DNA of 64,000 bases from Bryobacterales bacterium (GTDB taxonomy: Bacteria; Acidobacteriota; Terriglobia; Bryobacterales; Bryobacteraceae), in contig JADLDI010000060.1 of the NCBI GenBank assembly GCA_020846745.1, positions 186,001 through 250,000 on the forward strand. The letters run 5' to 3'. Both the position numbers and the translations under genes were made by a program. A model generated the notes under the pieces. That model made no database searches. It was not told where the DNA came from and saw only the letters and a program-made list of their open reading frames with translations. Below, one piece after another: positions 46,050 to 55,087 of this stretch (position 1 is its first letter; every line of letters starts with the position of its first letter).

Positions 46050-47210
46050 ATGAAACTTGCGGAACGAATGAACCGGATTCTCATCGAGACCGCGTTCGAG
46101 GTTTTAGTAAAGGCCCGCGCCTTGGAAGCGCAAGGGCGATCGGTGATTCACCTGGAAATCGGTGAACCGGATTTCAACACCCCCCGCCATGTTGTTGATG
46201 CGGCAAAGGAAGCGTTGGATAAAGGGTGGACCCACTACGGGCCGACGCAGGGGTATCCCGACTTCCGTGAGACGATCGCAAGCTACGTTTCGCGGACCCG
46301 TGGAATCAAGGTAGGTCCGGAGAATGTGACGGTAGTGCCAGGCGGGAAACCGATTATCTTTTTCCCGATGCTCGCGCTGCTTGAACCCGGAGATGAAGTG
46401 ATTTACCCCAATCCGGGGTTCCCGATTTATGAGTCGATGATCCAGTTTCTCGGGGCGACGCCGGTCCCGATGCCTCTGGTGGAAAGCCGGGGCTTCTCGT
46501 TCGACCTGGACCTGTTCGCCTCGAAGCTCTCCCCAAAGACGAAGATGGTGGTATTGAATTCGCCGCAGAATCCGACGGGCGGCGTGATTCCGGGCGAGGA
46601 TATCAAAGCGATCGCGGAGATGCTGCGCGACCACGACGTGATGGTGCTTTCCGATGAGATCTATTCGCGCATCGTCTACGACGAAAAGCCGGTATCGATT
46701 GCCACATTCCCGGGCATGCAGGAGAAAACGATCATCCTCGACGGGTTCTCGAAGACCTATGCGATGACCGGGTGGCGCATGGGCTACGGCGTCATGCCGC
46801 CGTGGCTGGTGGATGCGGTTTGCAAGCTGATGGTGAATTCGAACTCGTGTACGGCGAGTTTCACACAGCGTGCGGGGATTTCGGCGATAGAAGGTCCGCA
46901 GAACGATGTCGAGGCGATGGTGGCCGAATTCCGCCGCCGGCGCGACGCGTTCTGCCACGGGCTGAACGAGATTCCCGGTGTCCGGTGCGCCATTCCGCAG
47001 GGTGCGTTCTATGCGTTCCCGAACATCGAGGGAACTGGATATTCGTCGAAAGAACTGGCGGAGCGGCTGCTCCAGGAGGCCGGTGTGGCGTGCCTGAACG
47101 GAGCGTCGTTCGGGAAGTACGGCGAGGGATACCTGCGGTTTTCGTACGCGAACTCGTATGAGAATTTGATGGAGGCGTTGGGGAGAATCCGGCGGTTCTT
47201 GGTGAAGTAG
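46050..47210 (+). CDS. class I/II PLP-dependent aminotransferase
   Basis: A 386-residue fold-type I aminotransferase, aspartate-aminotransferase-like. VIHLEIGEPDFNTPRHVVDA, HYGPTQGYPDFRETIASYVS, YPNPGFPIYESMIQFLGATP, NSPQNPTGGVI, LSDEIYSRIVYD and the Schiff-base Lys235 in GFSKTYAMTGWRMGY are all present, with the substrate Arg in YLRFSYANS. The ATG at 46050 is preferred over a TTG seven codons upstream. It probably transfers amino groups between an amino acid and 2-oxoglutarate; the substrate is not resolved. Confidence 0.93.
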   Translation: MKLAERMNRILIETAFEVLVKARALEAQGRSVIHLEIGEPDFNTPRHVVDAAKEALDKGWTHYGPTQGYPDFRETIASYVSRTRGIKVGPENVTVVPGGKPIIFFPMLALLEPGDEVIYPNPGFPIYESMIQFLGATPVPMPLVESRGFSFDLDLFASKLSPKTKMVVLNSPQNPTGGVIPGEDIKAIAEMLRDHDVMVLSDEIYSRIVYDEKPVSIATFPGMQEKTIILDGFSKTYAMTGWRMGYGVMPPWLVDAVCKLMVNSNSCTASFTQRAGISAIEGPQNDVEAMVAEFRRRRDAFCHGLNEIPGVRCAIPQGAFYAFPNIEGTGYSSKELAERLLQEAGVACLNGASFGKYGEGYLRFSYANSYENLMEALGRIRRFLVK

Positions 47211-47213
47211 AAC

Positions 47214-47618
47214 CTATAACGGTTGAGCCGTTTGCAGGAACTGCGCCGGAGTCATGATTTTGATTCCCCCGTATTGTCGAAGGCGAAGAAGGTCTTTGTC
47301 TCCTGTTACAATCACTGTTGCACCGGCAGTAATCGCGCACTCCAGTATCCGATCATCATCCGGGTCCTCTGCAATAACGTGGAGTTTTTGAGATGGCGTC
47401 ACGAAGTGAGTGCACGCACGGATAGTCTGTTCGGCTTCGGCCAACTGCCACGAGGTGGCATTGAACTTAGCACGCAACACGCCCAGTGTCTCGGCGAGGA
47501 TTACCTCCGAAATGGCAACCTTCAAACGCCCTGATAGAGCACGAACGACAATCTCGAATGGGTTGCCTTTTCTGAAGTACAGGGCGGAGACGTAGACGTT
47601 GGAGTCTAAAACGATCAC
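47214..47618 (-). CDS. PIN-domain toxin (COG1569 type)
   Basis: A 134-residue PIN-fold ribonuclease: VLDSNVYVSALYFRKGNP (first Asp), SEVILAETLGVL (Glu), EDPDDDRILECAITAGATVI (Asp cluster) and VTGDKDLLRL (last Asp). All four acidic positions of the PIN active site are there. It overlaps the upstream ribbon-helix-helix gene by four bases, so the two make a VapBC-like toxin-antitoxin pair. Both genes are intact. Confidence 0.88.
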   Translation of the reverse strand: MIVLDSNVYVSALYFRKGNPFEIVVRALSGRLKVAISEVILAETLGVLRAKFNATSWQLAEAEQTIRACTHFVTPSQKLHVIAEDPDDDRILECAITAGATVIVTGDKDLLRLRQYGGIKIMTPAQFLQTAQPL

Positions 47619-47854
47619 GATCTGTTGCGCTGTTCCCGCCGATACTGGTTAACGAGGCCGGGAACGTGACTCTCTTCGATGCCGAGTGAGCGAGCCTGCT
47701 CCTCGTTCGCGCGCACGAATGAATCGAATCTCTTCAACGCTATGTGGCGCCGAGTCGCTTCTTCGATGATCTGTTCGGAAGTGGTACCTTGCTGCAGAGC
47801 TAAATCGCTCACCGCCGCCAGCAGGTCGTCAGGCAATTCAACCGTCTTGCTCAA
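47615..47854 (-). CDS. ribbon-helix-helix antitoxin
   Basis: A 79-residue protein starting SKTVELPDDLLAAVSDLALQ with QGTTSEQIIEEATRRHIALK, a typical RHH DNA-binding N-terminus and dimerisation helices. The short C-terminal tail (ESHVPGLVNQYRREQ) would wrap the toxin. Its stop overlaps the PIN gene's start as ATGA. It should neutralise the PIN toxin and repress the operon. Confidence 0.82.
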   Translation of the reverse strand: MSKTVELPDDLLAAVSDLALQQGTTSEQIIEEATRRHIALKRFDSFVRANEEQARSLGIEESHVPGLVNQYRREQRNRS

Positions 47855-47885
47855 CGTTGCCTCCTACGGACATTGTAGCGATGTC

Positions 47886-48821
47886 TCACCGCAACTTCTT
47901 CACTTCGTCCGTCAGCGCCGGCACCACCTCGAACAGGTCACCCACAACGCCGTAGTCCGCGATTTCGAAGATCGGGGCGTCGGGATCGCGGTTGATGGCC
48001 ACCACCGTGCGCGCGCCTTTCATGCCGACTAAATGCTGAATGGCTCCGGAGATGCCGACGGCCAGGTAAAGCTTCGGAGCCACGGTTTGGCCGGATGAAC
48101 CGACCTGTCGTTCCATGGGCAGCCAACCGTTGTCGCAAATAGGTCGCGAGGCGGCGATTTCGGCGCCCATGGCGGCGGCCAGCTGTTCGATGATCGCGAT
48201 GTTGTCTTTTTCTTTGATCCCGCGGCCGACGGAGACGATCACATCGGCGGCGGTAAGGTCCACCGCACGGGCGGACTCGCGGAACGGTTCCTCGGGCTTG
48301 GCACGAATGGCGCCCGCCTCCAGGGTGGGCGAGAACGTTTCCACCGCGCCCGATGCGACCGCGGCGCCGTCACCGCGATAAGCGCCGGCCTGAATGGAAA
48401 CGAAGTGCGGACCCACGCCCGAGGCCTTGTAATCGGCATTGATCTTGCCTTGGAACAACTGGCGGGTACAGACCAGACTATCGCCTTCGGCGCGCATCTT
48501 GATGGCATCGCTTACCAGCGGCTTGCCCAGGCGCGCCGCCAGCTTGGGAGCGTAGTCGCGCACCTGATAAGTATGCGGAAACAGCACCACGGACGGGGCT
48601 GTCTTCGCGATCAGTTGTTCCAGCGCGGCGGTGTAGCCATCGGCGGTGTAGTGCGCGAGCAGCGGATGTTCGATGACGTAGACCTTCTCGACTGCCGCCG
48701 GGATCTCGGCCGGAGCTTTCCCAAAAGCGGCCACCGAAACCGGTTGGCCCAATTCCGCTGCGGCAACTACCGCTTCACGCGACAAGGCACGCTCGTGCTC
48801 CCAAATCACCAGGATGCTCAT
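47886..48821 (-). CDS. etfA: electron transfer flavoprotein, alpha subunit
   Basis: A 311-residue ETF-alpha that binds FAD and passes electrons from acyl-CoA or related dehydrogenases toward the quinone pool. VIVSVGRGIKEKDNIAIIEQ, GASRPICDNGWLPMERQVGS-like sequence, SGQTVAPKLYLAVGISGAIQ and VVAINRDPDAPIFEIADYGV are the FAD-domain signatures. It overlaps etfB by four bases. No dehydrogenase partner or ETF-QO is next to it. Confidence 0.96.
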   Translation of the reverse strand: MSILVIWEHERALSREAVVAAAELGQPVSVAAFGKAPAEIPAAVEKVYVIEHPLLAHYTADGYTAALEQLIAKTAPSVVLFPHTYQVRDYAPKLAARLGKPLVSDAIKMRAEGDSLVCTRQLFQGKINADYKASGVGPHFVSIQAGAYRGDGAAVASGAVETFSPTLEAGAIRAKPEEPFRESARAVDLTAADVIVSVGRGIKEKDNIAIIEQLAAAMGAEIAASRPICDNGWLPMERQVGSSGQTVAPKLYLAVGISGAIQHLVGMKGARTVVAINRDPDAPIFEIADYGVVGDLFEVVPALTDEVKKLR

Positions 48822-49588
48822 ATAACGCGTACCTCCCGCTTCAGGATTTCGGCCAATCGCGCGGCCTGCCGGCGGGCGTCGCCTTCGATCAATGTGGTCT
48901 GTTTGGAGCGCTGGGGCGCGTACAGTTTTTCAAGGACGATCCCCTGGGAAGGCGTGACGCCGAGGTCGGCTGCAGTGATGCGCCGGACTTCTTTGGTCTT
49001 GGCCTTCTTGATGCCCATCAGCGTGGCGTAGCGGAGTTTGTTGATACCCGATTGGATGGTAAGCACCGCGGGGGCCGGAAGGGCGATCCATTGGAACCAG
49101 CCGTTCTCGAGCTCCCGCTTAACGCGGATGCCGCCCTCTGCTTTTTCGACCTGCATGATGATGGTCGCGTGCGGCAGGCCGAGCAGTTCGGCCACGATCA
49201 CGCCGGTTTGCCCGTAGCCGAAGTCGTCGGATTGGAGGCCGGTCAACAGCAGGTCAGGCGATTCGGCCTTTACCGCGGCAGCAAGCAAGCGGCCGAGCGA
49301 CAGCGTGTCGTACTGCGTGAGGTCCTCTTCTTCGATGTGGATGGCGCGGTCGGCGCCTTTGGCGAGGGCTTCGCGGATCTGTGTGGCGGCGGAAGCGGGT
49401 CCGGCACAGAGCGCGACCACTTCGCCGCCGTGCTGCTCTTTCAATTGCAGCGCGGCTTCGAGCGCGTACGCGTCGGGTTCGTTGATTTCGTGGTTGAGGT
49501 CGGCGGTTTCAATCCAGCGCGCGGCTGCGTTGGGCTTTAAAGCCGAATCGCGGGCGGGCACCTGTTTCATGGCGACAAGGATCTTCAT
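48818..49588 (-). CDS. etfB: electron transfer flavoprotein, beta subunit
   Basis: A 256-residue ETF-beta. MKILVAMKQVPARDSALKPN at the N-terminus, NEPDAYALEAALQLKEQHGG, VVALCAGPASAATQIREALA, ATIIMQVEKAEGGIRVKREL and the C-terminal recognition segment IKKAKTKEVRRITAADLGV are standard. It precedes etfA, overlapping it by four bases, in the usual etfBA order. Confidence 0.96.
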   Translation of the reverse strand: MKILVAMKQVPARDSALKPNAAARWIETADLNHEINEPDAYALEAALQLKEQHGGEVVALCAGPASAATQIREALAKGADRAIHIEEEDLTQYDTLSLGRLLAAAVKAESPDLLLTGLQSDDFGYGQTGVIVAELLGLPHATIIMQVEKAEGGIRVKRELENGWFQWIALPAPAVLTIQSGINKLRYATLMGIKKAKTKEVRRITAADLGVTPSQGIVLEKLYAPQRSKQTTLIEGDARRQAARLAEILKREVRVI

Positions 49589-49623
49589 CCTAATTGGAGT
49601 TTACGAGATCGTCTGCGATCTAG

Positions 49624-50784
49624 TCAGCTTGCGAGTGCTGCTTCGATCTCCAAGGCGGCGGCCAGCAGTTCCGTGTCTTTGCCGCGCGCGGACGCGATTT
49701 GCAGGCCGAGCGGCAGGGCGCCGTTCGCAACGGGCATTGGGATGCCGGCGGAAGGAGTGCCGAGTCCGGTCCAGGGCGCGTTCATCCGCGGGTCGCCGGT
49801 GGTGGCGAAGCCCTCGGGAGCCGGTCCGACGGCGGAAGGCGTCAAAATGACATCCCATTGATTGAACAACTGTGCCATGTCGCGGCGGCCGTCTTCCACC
49901 ACTCGCAGAGCGGCCTGGTAATCAAATTCGGAATTCGCAAGACCGCGCTCGATCATTTCCGCCAGCTTCGCGCCAACCTTTTTGCCGAACTTCTCATACA
50001 CCGGCTTGAGCGTACGGCCCCCTTCCGTGTCCTGAATCAGTTTGACGGCGGGGAACAATTGCGGAAACGTCGGCGGAGGCTGGATGGTTTTCACGCCCAG
50101 CTTCGCCACGGCGGCATCGTACGCTTTGCGCATAGTTGGTTCCACGGCAGCCTCGGCGGGGAAGGCGGCGACGCGCGCACGTTCCCAATGGCCGCTGTTG
50201 GCGTATCCGATAGACCGCCATAGCCAAGTCATGTCGCCGACGTTGCGGGAAAAGAATCCGGCGGTGTCGAGCGTAGCGGCGAATTCGAGACATCCTGTTA
50301 GCGGCAACAGTCCATGCGTGGGCTTGAAGCCGACGCAACCGCAAAACGAGGCGGGACGGACGATGGAACCCTGTGTTTGAGAACCCGTGGCGAAGGGAAT
50401 CATCCCGCTGCCGACTGCCGCTGCCGATCCACTGGAGGAACCTCCTGGAGTGTGTTCCCGGTTATGCGGGTTGCGTGTAGGCGCGTGGTCGAAATAGGCG
50501 AAGGCGGCAGTATGCGTTTTACCGACAATAACGGCCCCTTTTTGCCGCAGTAAACCCGCTAACCCGGAATCCTTCGCAGCCGCCGGGGCATGGTCGTAAA
50601 CTGGAGACCCGTTTCGGGTGGGAAATCCTGCCACGTCGAAAATGTCTTTTATTCCGAAAGGAATATCGTTGAGCGGCCCGTCGCCCGAGCGTGGTTGTGG
50701 GGCAATCGATACCCAAGCATGGATTTCGGGATCGCGCTCCTTGATCGCACGCAGACAGTCGGTGACACCGGGGAAACGGGGCAT
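49624..50784 (-). CDS. amidase signature family hydrolase
   Basis: A 386-residue amidase. The Ser-cisSer-Lys triad can be located: Lys in IPFGIKDIFDVAG, the glycine/serine loop GGSSSGSAAAVGSGMIPFAT, and the nucleophile region GSQTQGSIVRPASF, which replaces the classical GTDTGGSIRxPA. It hydrolyses an amide, but GatA activity in tRNA amidation is unlikely because the protein is short and lacks a gatB or gatC neighbour. It lies 35 bases upstream of etfB on the same strand, so co-transcription is possible. Confidence 0.9.
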   Translation of the reverse strand: MPRFPGVTDCLRAIKERDPEIHAWVSIAPQPRSGDGPLNDIPFGIKDIFDVAGFPTRNGSPVYDHAPAAAKDSGLAGLLRQKGAVIVGKTHTAAFAYFDHAPTRNPHNREHTPGGSSSGSAAAVGSGMIPFATGSQTQGSIVRPASFCGCVGFKPTHGLLPLTGCLEFAATLDTAGFFSRNVGDMTWLWRSIGYANSGHWERARVAAFPAEAAVEPTMRKAYDAAVAKLGVKTIQPPPTFPQLFPAVKLIQDTEGGRTLKPVYEKFGKKVGAKLAEMIERGLANSEFDYQAALRVVEDGRRDMAQLFNQWDVILTPSAVGPAPEGFATTGDPRMNAPWTGLGTPSAGIPMPVANGALPLGLQIASARGKDTELLAAALEIEAALAS

Positions 50785-50907
50785 TTCTCTTACCTTACTG
50801 GAAGCGGGTGGGCGTTAGCACGCATTGCTCGCCTGTAAGTAGTTGAGAGATCGTCCCGCGCGCGTGGAAACTCGATTGCATATTTAGATACTTCGTCGAG
50901 GAAATGG

Positions 50908-51936
50908 ATGGTATCGTCTGACCCGTGGAGCATCCGCGAGCAGGATTTCCCTGCGGATGCCACTCGCTGGGAGCAACTCCGCTTCATCTTGCATTACGCG
51001 GCGCTGGCTCCCTCTTCACACAACACCCAACCGTGGAAATTCCGAATCTTACATGCCGGTGAGGGCGTTGAGCTTTACTGCGACTCGACGCGCGGCTTGC
51101 GGGTCGCAGACCCGGACCGGCGCGAAATGCTGCTAAGTTGCGGCGCCGCCTTACTGAACCTGCGCCTGGCCATGGAGTATTTCGGTCCGCGAGTTTATAC
51201 AACACTCATGCCGGATGAGGATGAGCCCGATCTGTTGGCGCGCGTGGATTGGGGATATCGGGCGTTGGGCGACGCGGCAGACCGGCTGTTGTTCCGGAAC
51301 ATCGTGTGGCGGCATACCGACCGGTCGCCGTTTCAGGACTGGAATATTCCGCAACACCTGATAACGGAGTTGCAGCAGGAAGCTGCCAAGGAAGGCTCCA
51401 TCCTCACCTTCGTCGCCGCGGGCGAGATGCGGAACCGTGTGGCGGCCTTGATTGCCTCCGGCTGCGAACGGCAAACGGAAGACCCCGAGTTCCGGCGGGA
51501 ACTGGCGGATTGGGTACATCCGAACTGGAGTGAAGTGGAGGATGGCATGCCTGCTTACGCGTTCGGCATGAAAAGCTATGTCGCGTCGGCGGTTGCGCCG
51601 ATTGTTCTGCGCTCGTTCAACTGGGGCAAGTGGGCAGGCCGTGAGATGGCGGAAATGGCGGCGGCTGCACCGGCGCTCGCCATTTTAAGTACGGCGGAAG
51701 ACCGTCCGGCGGCATGGCTCGCGGCGGGTCAGGCACTTGAGCGCGTGCTGTTGCGGGCGTGCGCGGAAGGTGTGCGAGCGTCGTTTCTCAACCAGCCGGT
51801 GCAGGTGCAGGAACTGCGGGGAGAACTGGCCGCAGCCGCGAATCTTCAGGGGACGCCTCAACTGGTGCTTCGGCTCGGGTATGCCTTCCATGCGAAGGCT
51901 ACACCCAGGCGCCCGGTGGCAGCGCTGCTCTGTTAG
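50908..51936 (+). CDS. Acg-family FMN-binding nitroreductase-like protein
   Basis: A 342-residue protein of the duplicated nitroreductase-fold Acg group. FILHYAALAPSSHNTQPWKF is the characteristic N-terminal FMN-binding stretch, and RVADPDRREMLLSCGAALLN and RLLFRNIVWRHTDRSPFQDW follow. In mycobacteria such proteins are hypoxia-induced and are thought to sequester flavin. The ATG at 50908 has GAGGAA upstream. It converges on the glycosyltransferase gene two bases away. Confidence 0.87.
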   Translation: MVSSDPWSIREQDFPADATRWEQLRFILHYAALAPSSHNTQPWKFRILHAGEGVELYCDSTRGLRVADPDRREMLLSCGAALLNLRLAMEYFGPRVYTTLMPDEDEPDLLARVDWGYRALGDAADRLLFRNIVWRHTDRSPFQDWNIPQHLITELQQEAAKEGSILTFVAAGEMRNRVAALIASGCERQTEDPEFRRELADWVHPNWSEVEDGMPAYAFGMKSYVASAVAPIVLRSFNWGKWAGREMAEMAAAAPALAILSTAEDRPAAWLAAGQALERVLLRACAEGVRASFLNQPVQVQELRGELAAAANLQGTPQLVLRLGYAFHAKATPRRPVAALLC

Positions 51937-51937
51937 C

Positions 51938-53020
51938 TTAGGCGGCGTTTGCCGCCGCTTCAAGAACCGCAAGAGTGGCGCGCGCGGCGGCGGTCCACGA
52001 GAATCGTGATGCCCGCGTCGGACCCGCCTCGGGCGGAAACTCACCGCGCAACAGCTTCGTAATCGCTTCCGCCATCAATGATTCGTTATCCGGGGGAAAC
52101 AGCCAGGCCGCATCGCCGGCCAGGGTTTTCAGGGGTTCGATGTTCGAACACGCTGTGGGCACACCGGCGGCTAGCGCTTCGACGACCGGCATGCCGAAGC
52201 CCTCAAACGTCGAGGGATAGACGAAGGCGCGCGCCCGTTGGAACAGGTGGTACAGTTCTTCGCGCGGCACCCAACCGGTGACACACACGGAACCGCCAAG
52301 GTGGAGCGCTTCAATGCGTGCGGAGACAGCCTGGGCGCGAAATCCGCTAACACCGGTGAGAACGAGTGTCACGTTCGGAAAATTCCCGCGAATGCGTGCG
52401 AATACGTTGAGCAGCCGCTCGTGATTCTTGTGTGGATGGAGCGTTGAGACGCAGAGCAGGATCGGGTCTGGCGTAGCGCCGGCGCGTGCGGAGGAGATGT
52501 CGAAGAAGCGCTGGTCGACACCGTGGTGAATCACGGTCGAGCCGGCGTTGTAGTAGCGCAGGAGGTCGCTCCGGGTTGCTTCCGATACTGAGATCAACCT
52601 GGTGGACCGCTTCACAGCGGCCCACAGGAAGAAATTCCAGGCCGGCAGGTCGAACCAGCGGAAATGCTCGGGATGGCGTTTGTGCTGCAGGTCGTGAAAG
52701 ACCGTTACTTGCGGGCGCCCGGGCACGATGGGCGCCGTGAAACCGGGGTTGAAGAGCACGTCGACGCGGGCCTGCCGCGGCAGCCGGAACTGTTCGTATA
52801 GCAGGCGTGCCGGACGATTCAGGGCGTTGACCGGTTGAGGGGAGTAGTGGAAGTTCGGCGCGGCGGGGACGAGGTCAGGGCCGGTTTCGCGATTGGTGAA
52901 GACGAAATACTCGTTTGCAGTGTCGACTTCGGCGAGCGCCGCCAGCAGTGCGCGCAGATAGATCTCGGTGCCGCCAACGCCGCCGGGGATGAGATAAAGC
53001 GCGTTGACGCCGATGCGCAT
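51938..53020 (-). CDS. GT4 family glycosyltransferase
   Basis: A 360-residue GT-B glycosyltransferase. The N-terminal domain has MRIGVNALYLIPGGVGGTEI; the C-terminal nucleotide-sugar domain has CVSTLHPHKNHERLLNVFAR, VTGWVPREELYHLFQRARAF and the GT4 motif YPSTFEGFGMPVVEALAAGV with the conserved Glu pair. It is the last of a five-gene minus-strand glycosylation cluster, starting two bases after the TMTC-like gene's stop. Confidence 0.92.
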   Translation of the reverse strand: MRIGVNALYLIPGGVGGTEIYLRALLAALAEVDTANEYFVFTNRETGPDLVPAAPNFHYSPQPVNALNRPARLLYEQFRLPRQARVDVLFNPGFTAPIVPGRPQVTVFHDLQHKRHPEHFRWFDLPAWNFFLWAAVKRSTRLISVSEATRSDLLRYYNAGSTVIHHGVDQRFFDISSARAGATPDPILLCVSTLHPHKNHERLLNVFARIRGNFPNVTLVLTGVSGFRAQAVSARIEALHLGGSVCVTGWVPREELYHLFQRARAFVYPSTFEGFGMPVVEALAAGVPTACSNIEPLKTLAGDAAWLFPPDNESLMAEAITKLLRGEFPPEAGPTRASRFSWTAAARATLAVLEAAANAA

Positions 53021-53022
53021 GG

Positions 53023-54735
53023 CTACTGCCGAGGGCCGGCGTGGCGCCGCGCCAGGGCGAGGGCCTGTATGGCGACGGCGTTGTCAGGCTCCAACCGCAC
53101 GGCCTTTTCATATTCGGGCAACGCGTCTTTCCAACGGTTCTGCGAAGCGTAGACGTTGCCGCGGTAAACGTAGGTCATCGCAAACTGTGGATTGATGCGC
53201 TCGGCTTCAGCCAGGGCCTTCAGCGCGGGTTCGGCATGGCCCTGCTTGCCGTGGAGCATGCCGATCGTGGCTTGCGCATGGGCGGTGTTTTCGAGTTGCG
53301 TCGCCTCGCTGATCTTCGCGATCGCTTCGTCAGGCTTGCCGGCGCAATCGAGCGAGAGTCCCCAATCGAGCAACAATCGCGGATCGGGCGCGGCGAGCGG
53401 CGCGGCTACGGCAAATTCGCGATTGGCTTCGTCGCAGCGATTGGATTCGAAAAGGGCGTAAGCGTATTGAAATCTCGGGCGCCATTTGTTGGGCGATTTC
53501 CTGACAGAGTCTTCCCACAGGGCGAGTTCGCTGCCCCAGACGGCAGCGCGGCTGTACGTCAATGCGGCAAGTAACAGCAGCACGGCGGCGCCGGCATAGG
53601 CGACAAGGCGCGCGGGGGCCTGCCAGCGGCGCAGTAGGTCAACGCCGATAAAGACTATGCCGATGAACGGGAAGTACATCCGGCGTTCGGCGACGACGTC
53701 CTGAATGGGGATGAACGACGAAGTGGGCGCGAGCAGGGCGATGAGGATGAGCACTCCAGCGGCCGCGAGCGGCGCGGTGCGGCGCTTCCAGACGGCAATG
53801 CCCACAATGGCCAGCAAGGCAACCAGGCCGGCAATGGCCAGATGATCGGCGGGCGATCGCGATATGGCGAAATCGTGATCCACGTTCTGGCCGGCCGGAA
53901 CAACGGTGAGGCGGATGTAGTACCAGAAGGCGCGCCATTCGGTGAAGAGGTACTCGTACCAGGCGATGCCTTGCGTTTTGAACCCGGCGGAGTCAGACTG
54001 CGCGAGCTTGTAAAAGACGTAAGCGGCGCCCAGCAGTCCGGTACCGAAGATCGGCAGGTGCAGGCGCCAGTTGCGCTTGCCGTCGGGGGCCAATAGATCG
54101 ATAAGCAAGAAAGCCGCCGGCAGCGCGGCGGCCTGCTCTTTGGAAAGCAGGCCCAGGCCGAACAGCACGAGAATGGCGGCGATGGTCGCGATCGTAAGCG
54201 TCGCTTCCCGTTTCCACAAAAAGACGGCCAGAGCCGCGTAACAGAAAAGCGTCGAGAGCACATCGGACCGGGATGCGATATAGGCGACGGCTTCGGTGTG
54301 GATCGGATGAAGAAGAAAGAATCCGGCGGCGAGCGCGGCCAACAGGTCGCGCCGTCGCTCTTGGGGCGCGAACTGGCGCAGCGCCGGTTTCACGATCAGA
54401 AAGACCAGAGCGGCCACACAGAAATGCAGCAGCAGGTTGACGGCGTGATACGGAAACGTGCTTGTACCGGACAAGACGTAGTTGGCCCAGAAGGTCAGGC
54501 CCAAGACGGGACGCTGTGCGAGCCAGACTTCGCTCGTATAGCGCCCGGCGTGTGGCCGGCCGAATGGAAGGTAAAGGTCGTCCAAGAGAAACGGACCGTC
54601 GAGCGCTGGGCCGTACGCGATGAATGCGGCAAGCAGAGCGGCGGCGGCGAACCCCATCGCCGGCCAGGGAAAGGTGGATGCCGCCGCTCGGCCGGCTACG
54701 GATGGAGCTTGTTTATTGGTTCGGCGCTGCTTCAC
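53023..54735 (-). CDS. TMTC-like integral membrane GT-C with C-terminal TPRs
   Basis: About 570 residues from the GTG at 54735; the frame is open to 54789. Roughly ten membrane helices come first. The first extracytoplasmic loop has LDGPFLLDDLYLPFG, with the Asp pair typical of GT-C mannosyltransferases, and HPIHTEAVAYIASRSDVLST and ERRMYFPFIGIVFIG correspond to conserved segments of TMTC proteins. Three or four TPRs end the protein (LLDWGLSLDCAGKPDEAIAK, NPQFAMTYVYRGNVYASQNR). TMTCs transfer mannose from a lipid-phosphate donor to proteins. It lies in a cluster with a DPM1-like donor synthase. Confidence 0.78.
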   Translation of the reverse strand: MKQRRTNKQAPSVAGRAAASTFPWPAMGFAAAALLAAFIAYGPALDGPFLLDDLYLPFGRPHAGRYTSEVWLAQRPVLGLTFWANYVLSGTSTFPYHAVNLLLHFCVAALVFLIVKPALRQFAPQERRRDLLAALAAGFFLLHPIHTEAVAYIASRSDVLSTLFCYAALAVFLWKREATLTIATIAAILVLFGLGLLSKEQAAALPAAFLLIDLLAPDGKRNWRLHLPIFGTGLLGAAYVFYKLAQSDSAGFKTQGIAWYEYLFTEWRAFWYYIRLTVVPAGQNVDHDFAISRSPADHLAIAGLVALLAIVGIAVWKRRTAPLAAAGVLILIALLAPTSSFIPIQDVVAERRMYFPFIGIVFIGVDLLRRWQAPARLVAYAGAAVLLLLAALTYSRAAVWGSELALWEDSVRKSPNKWRPRFQYAYALFESNRCDEANREFAVAAPLAAPDPRLLLDWGLSLDCAGKPDEAIAKISEATQLENTAHAQATIGMLHGKQGHAEPALKALAEAERINPQFAMTYVYRGNVYASQNRWKDALPEYEKAVRLEPDNAVAIQALALARRHAGPRQ

Positions 54736-55081
54736 GATGAGCCTGCAGATGTTTGAGTTCGAACTCGAGAATCGCGACCTTCTGGGCAAGCGCGATATTG
54801 TTGTCGCGCAGCGTGGAAACGATCATCGAGATACGGTAGAGCACGAATAGGAAAATGCCTATCAGAATTCCCAACAATACAGCCGGGGGATAAGAAATGC
54901 CGAGCGTGGCTCCCAGCCATTCGAGGGCGCCTTCCCAACGCGACAGCAGCAGAACGGCAAAGCCCGCGGCCAGCCAGCTTACCGAATATTCCACCCGGAT
55001 ATGAGAACGCCGGAGCGAGTGCAGAATCACGAGAATCAGCCCCGCGCTCAGCAGCGTCGATACAGTCAGCAATCGTTCCAT
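54713..55081 (-). CDS. DUF2304 membrane protein
   Basis: A 122-residue protein with three hydrophobic helices (LLTVSTLLSAGLILVILHSL, YSVSWLAAGFAVLLLSRW, AVLLGILIGIFLFVLYRI) and a C-terminal coiled segment LAQKVAILEFELKHLQAHRE. This is the DUF2304 pattern. Such proteins are regularly encoded beside GT2 polyprenyl-phosphate sugar synthases, as here: it starts six bases after the DPM1-like gene stop. Confidence 0.88.
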   Translation of the reverse strand: MERLLTVSTLLSAGLILVILHSLRRSHIRVEYSVSWLAAGFAVLLLSRWEGALEWLGATLGISYPPAVLLGILIGIFLFVLYRISMIVSTLRDNNIALAQKVAILEFELKHLQAHREAAPNQ

Positions 55082-55087
55082 AGAGAG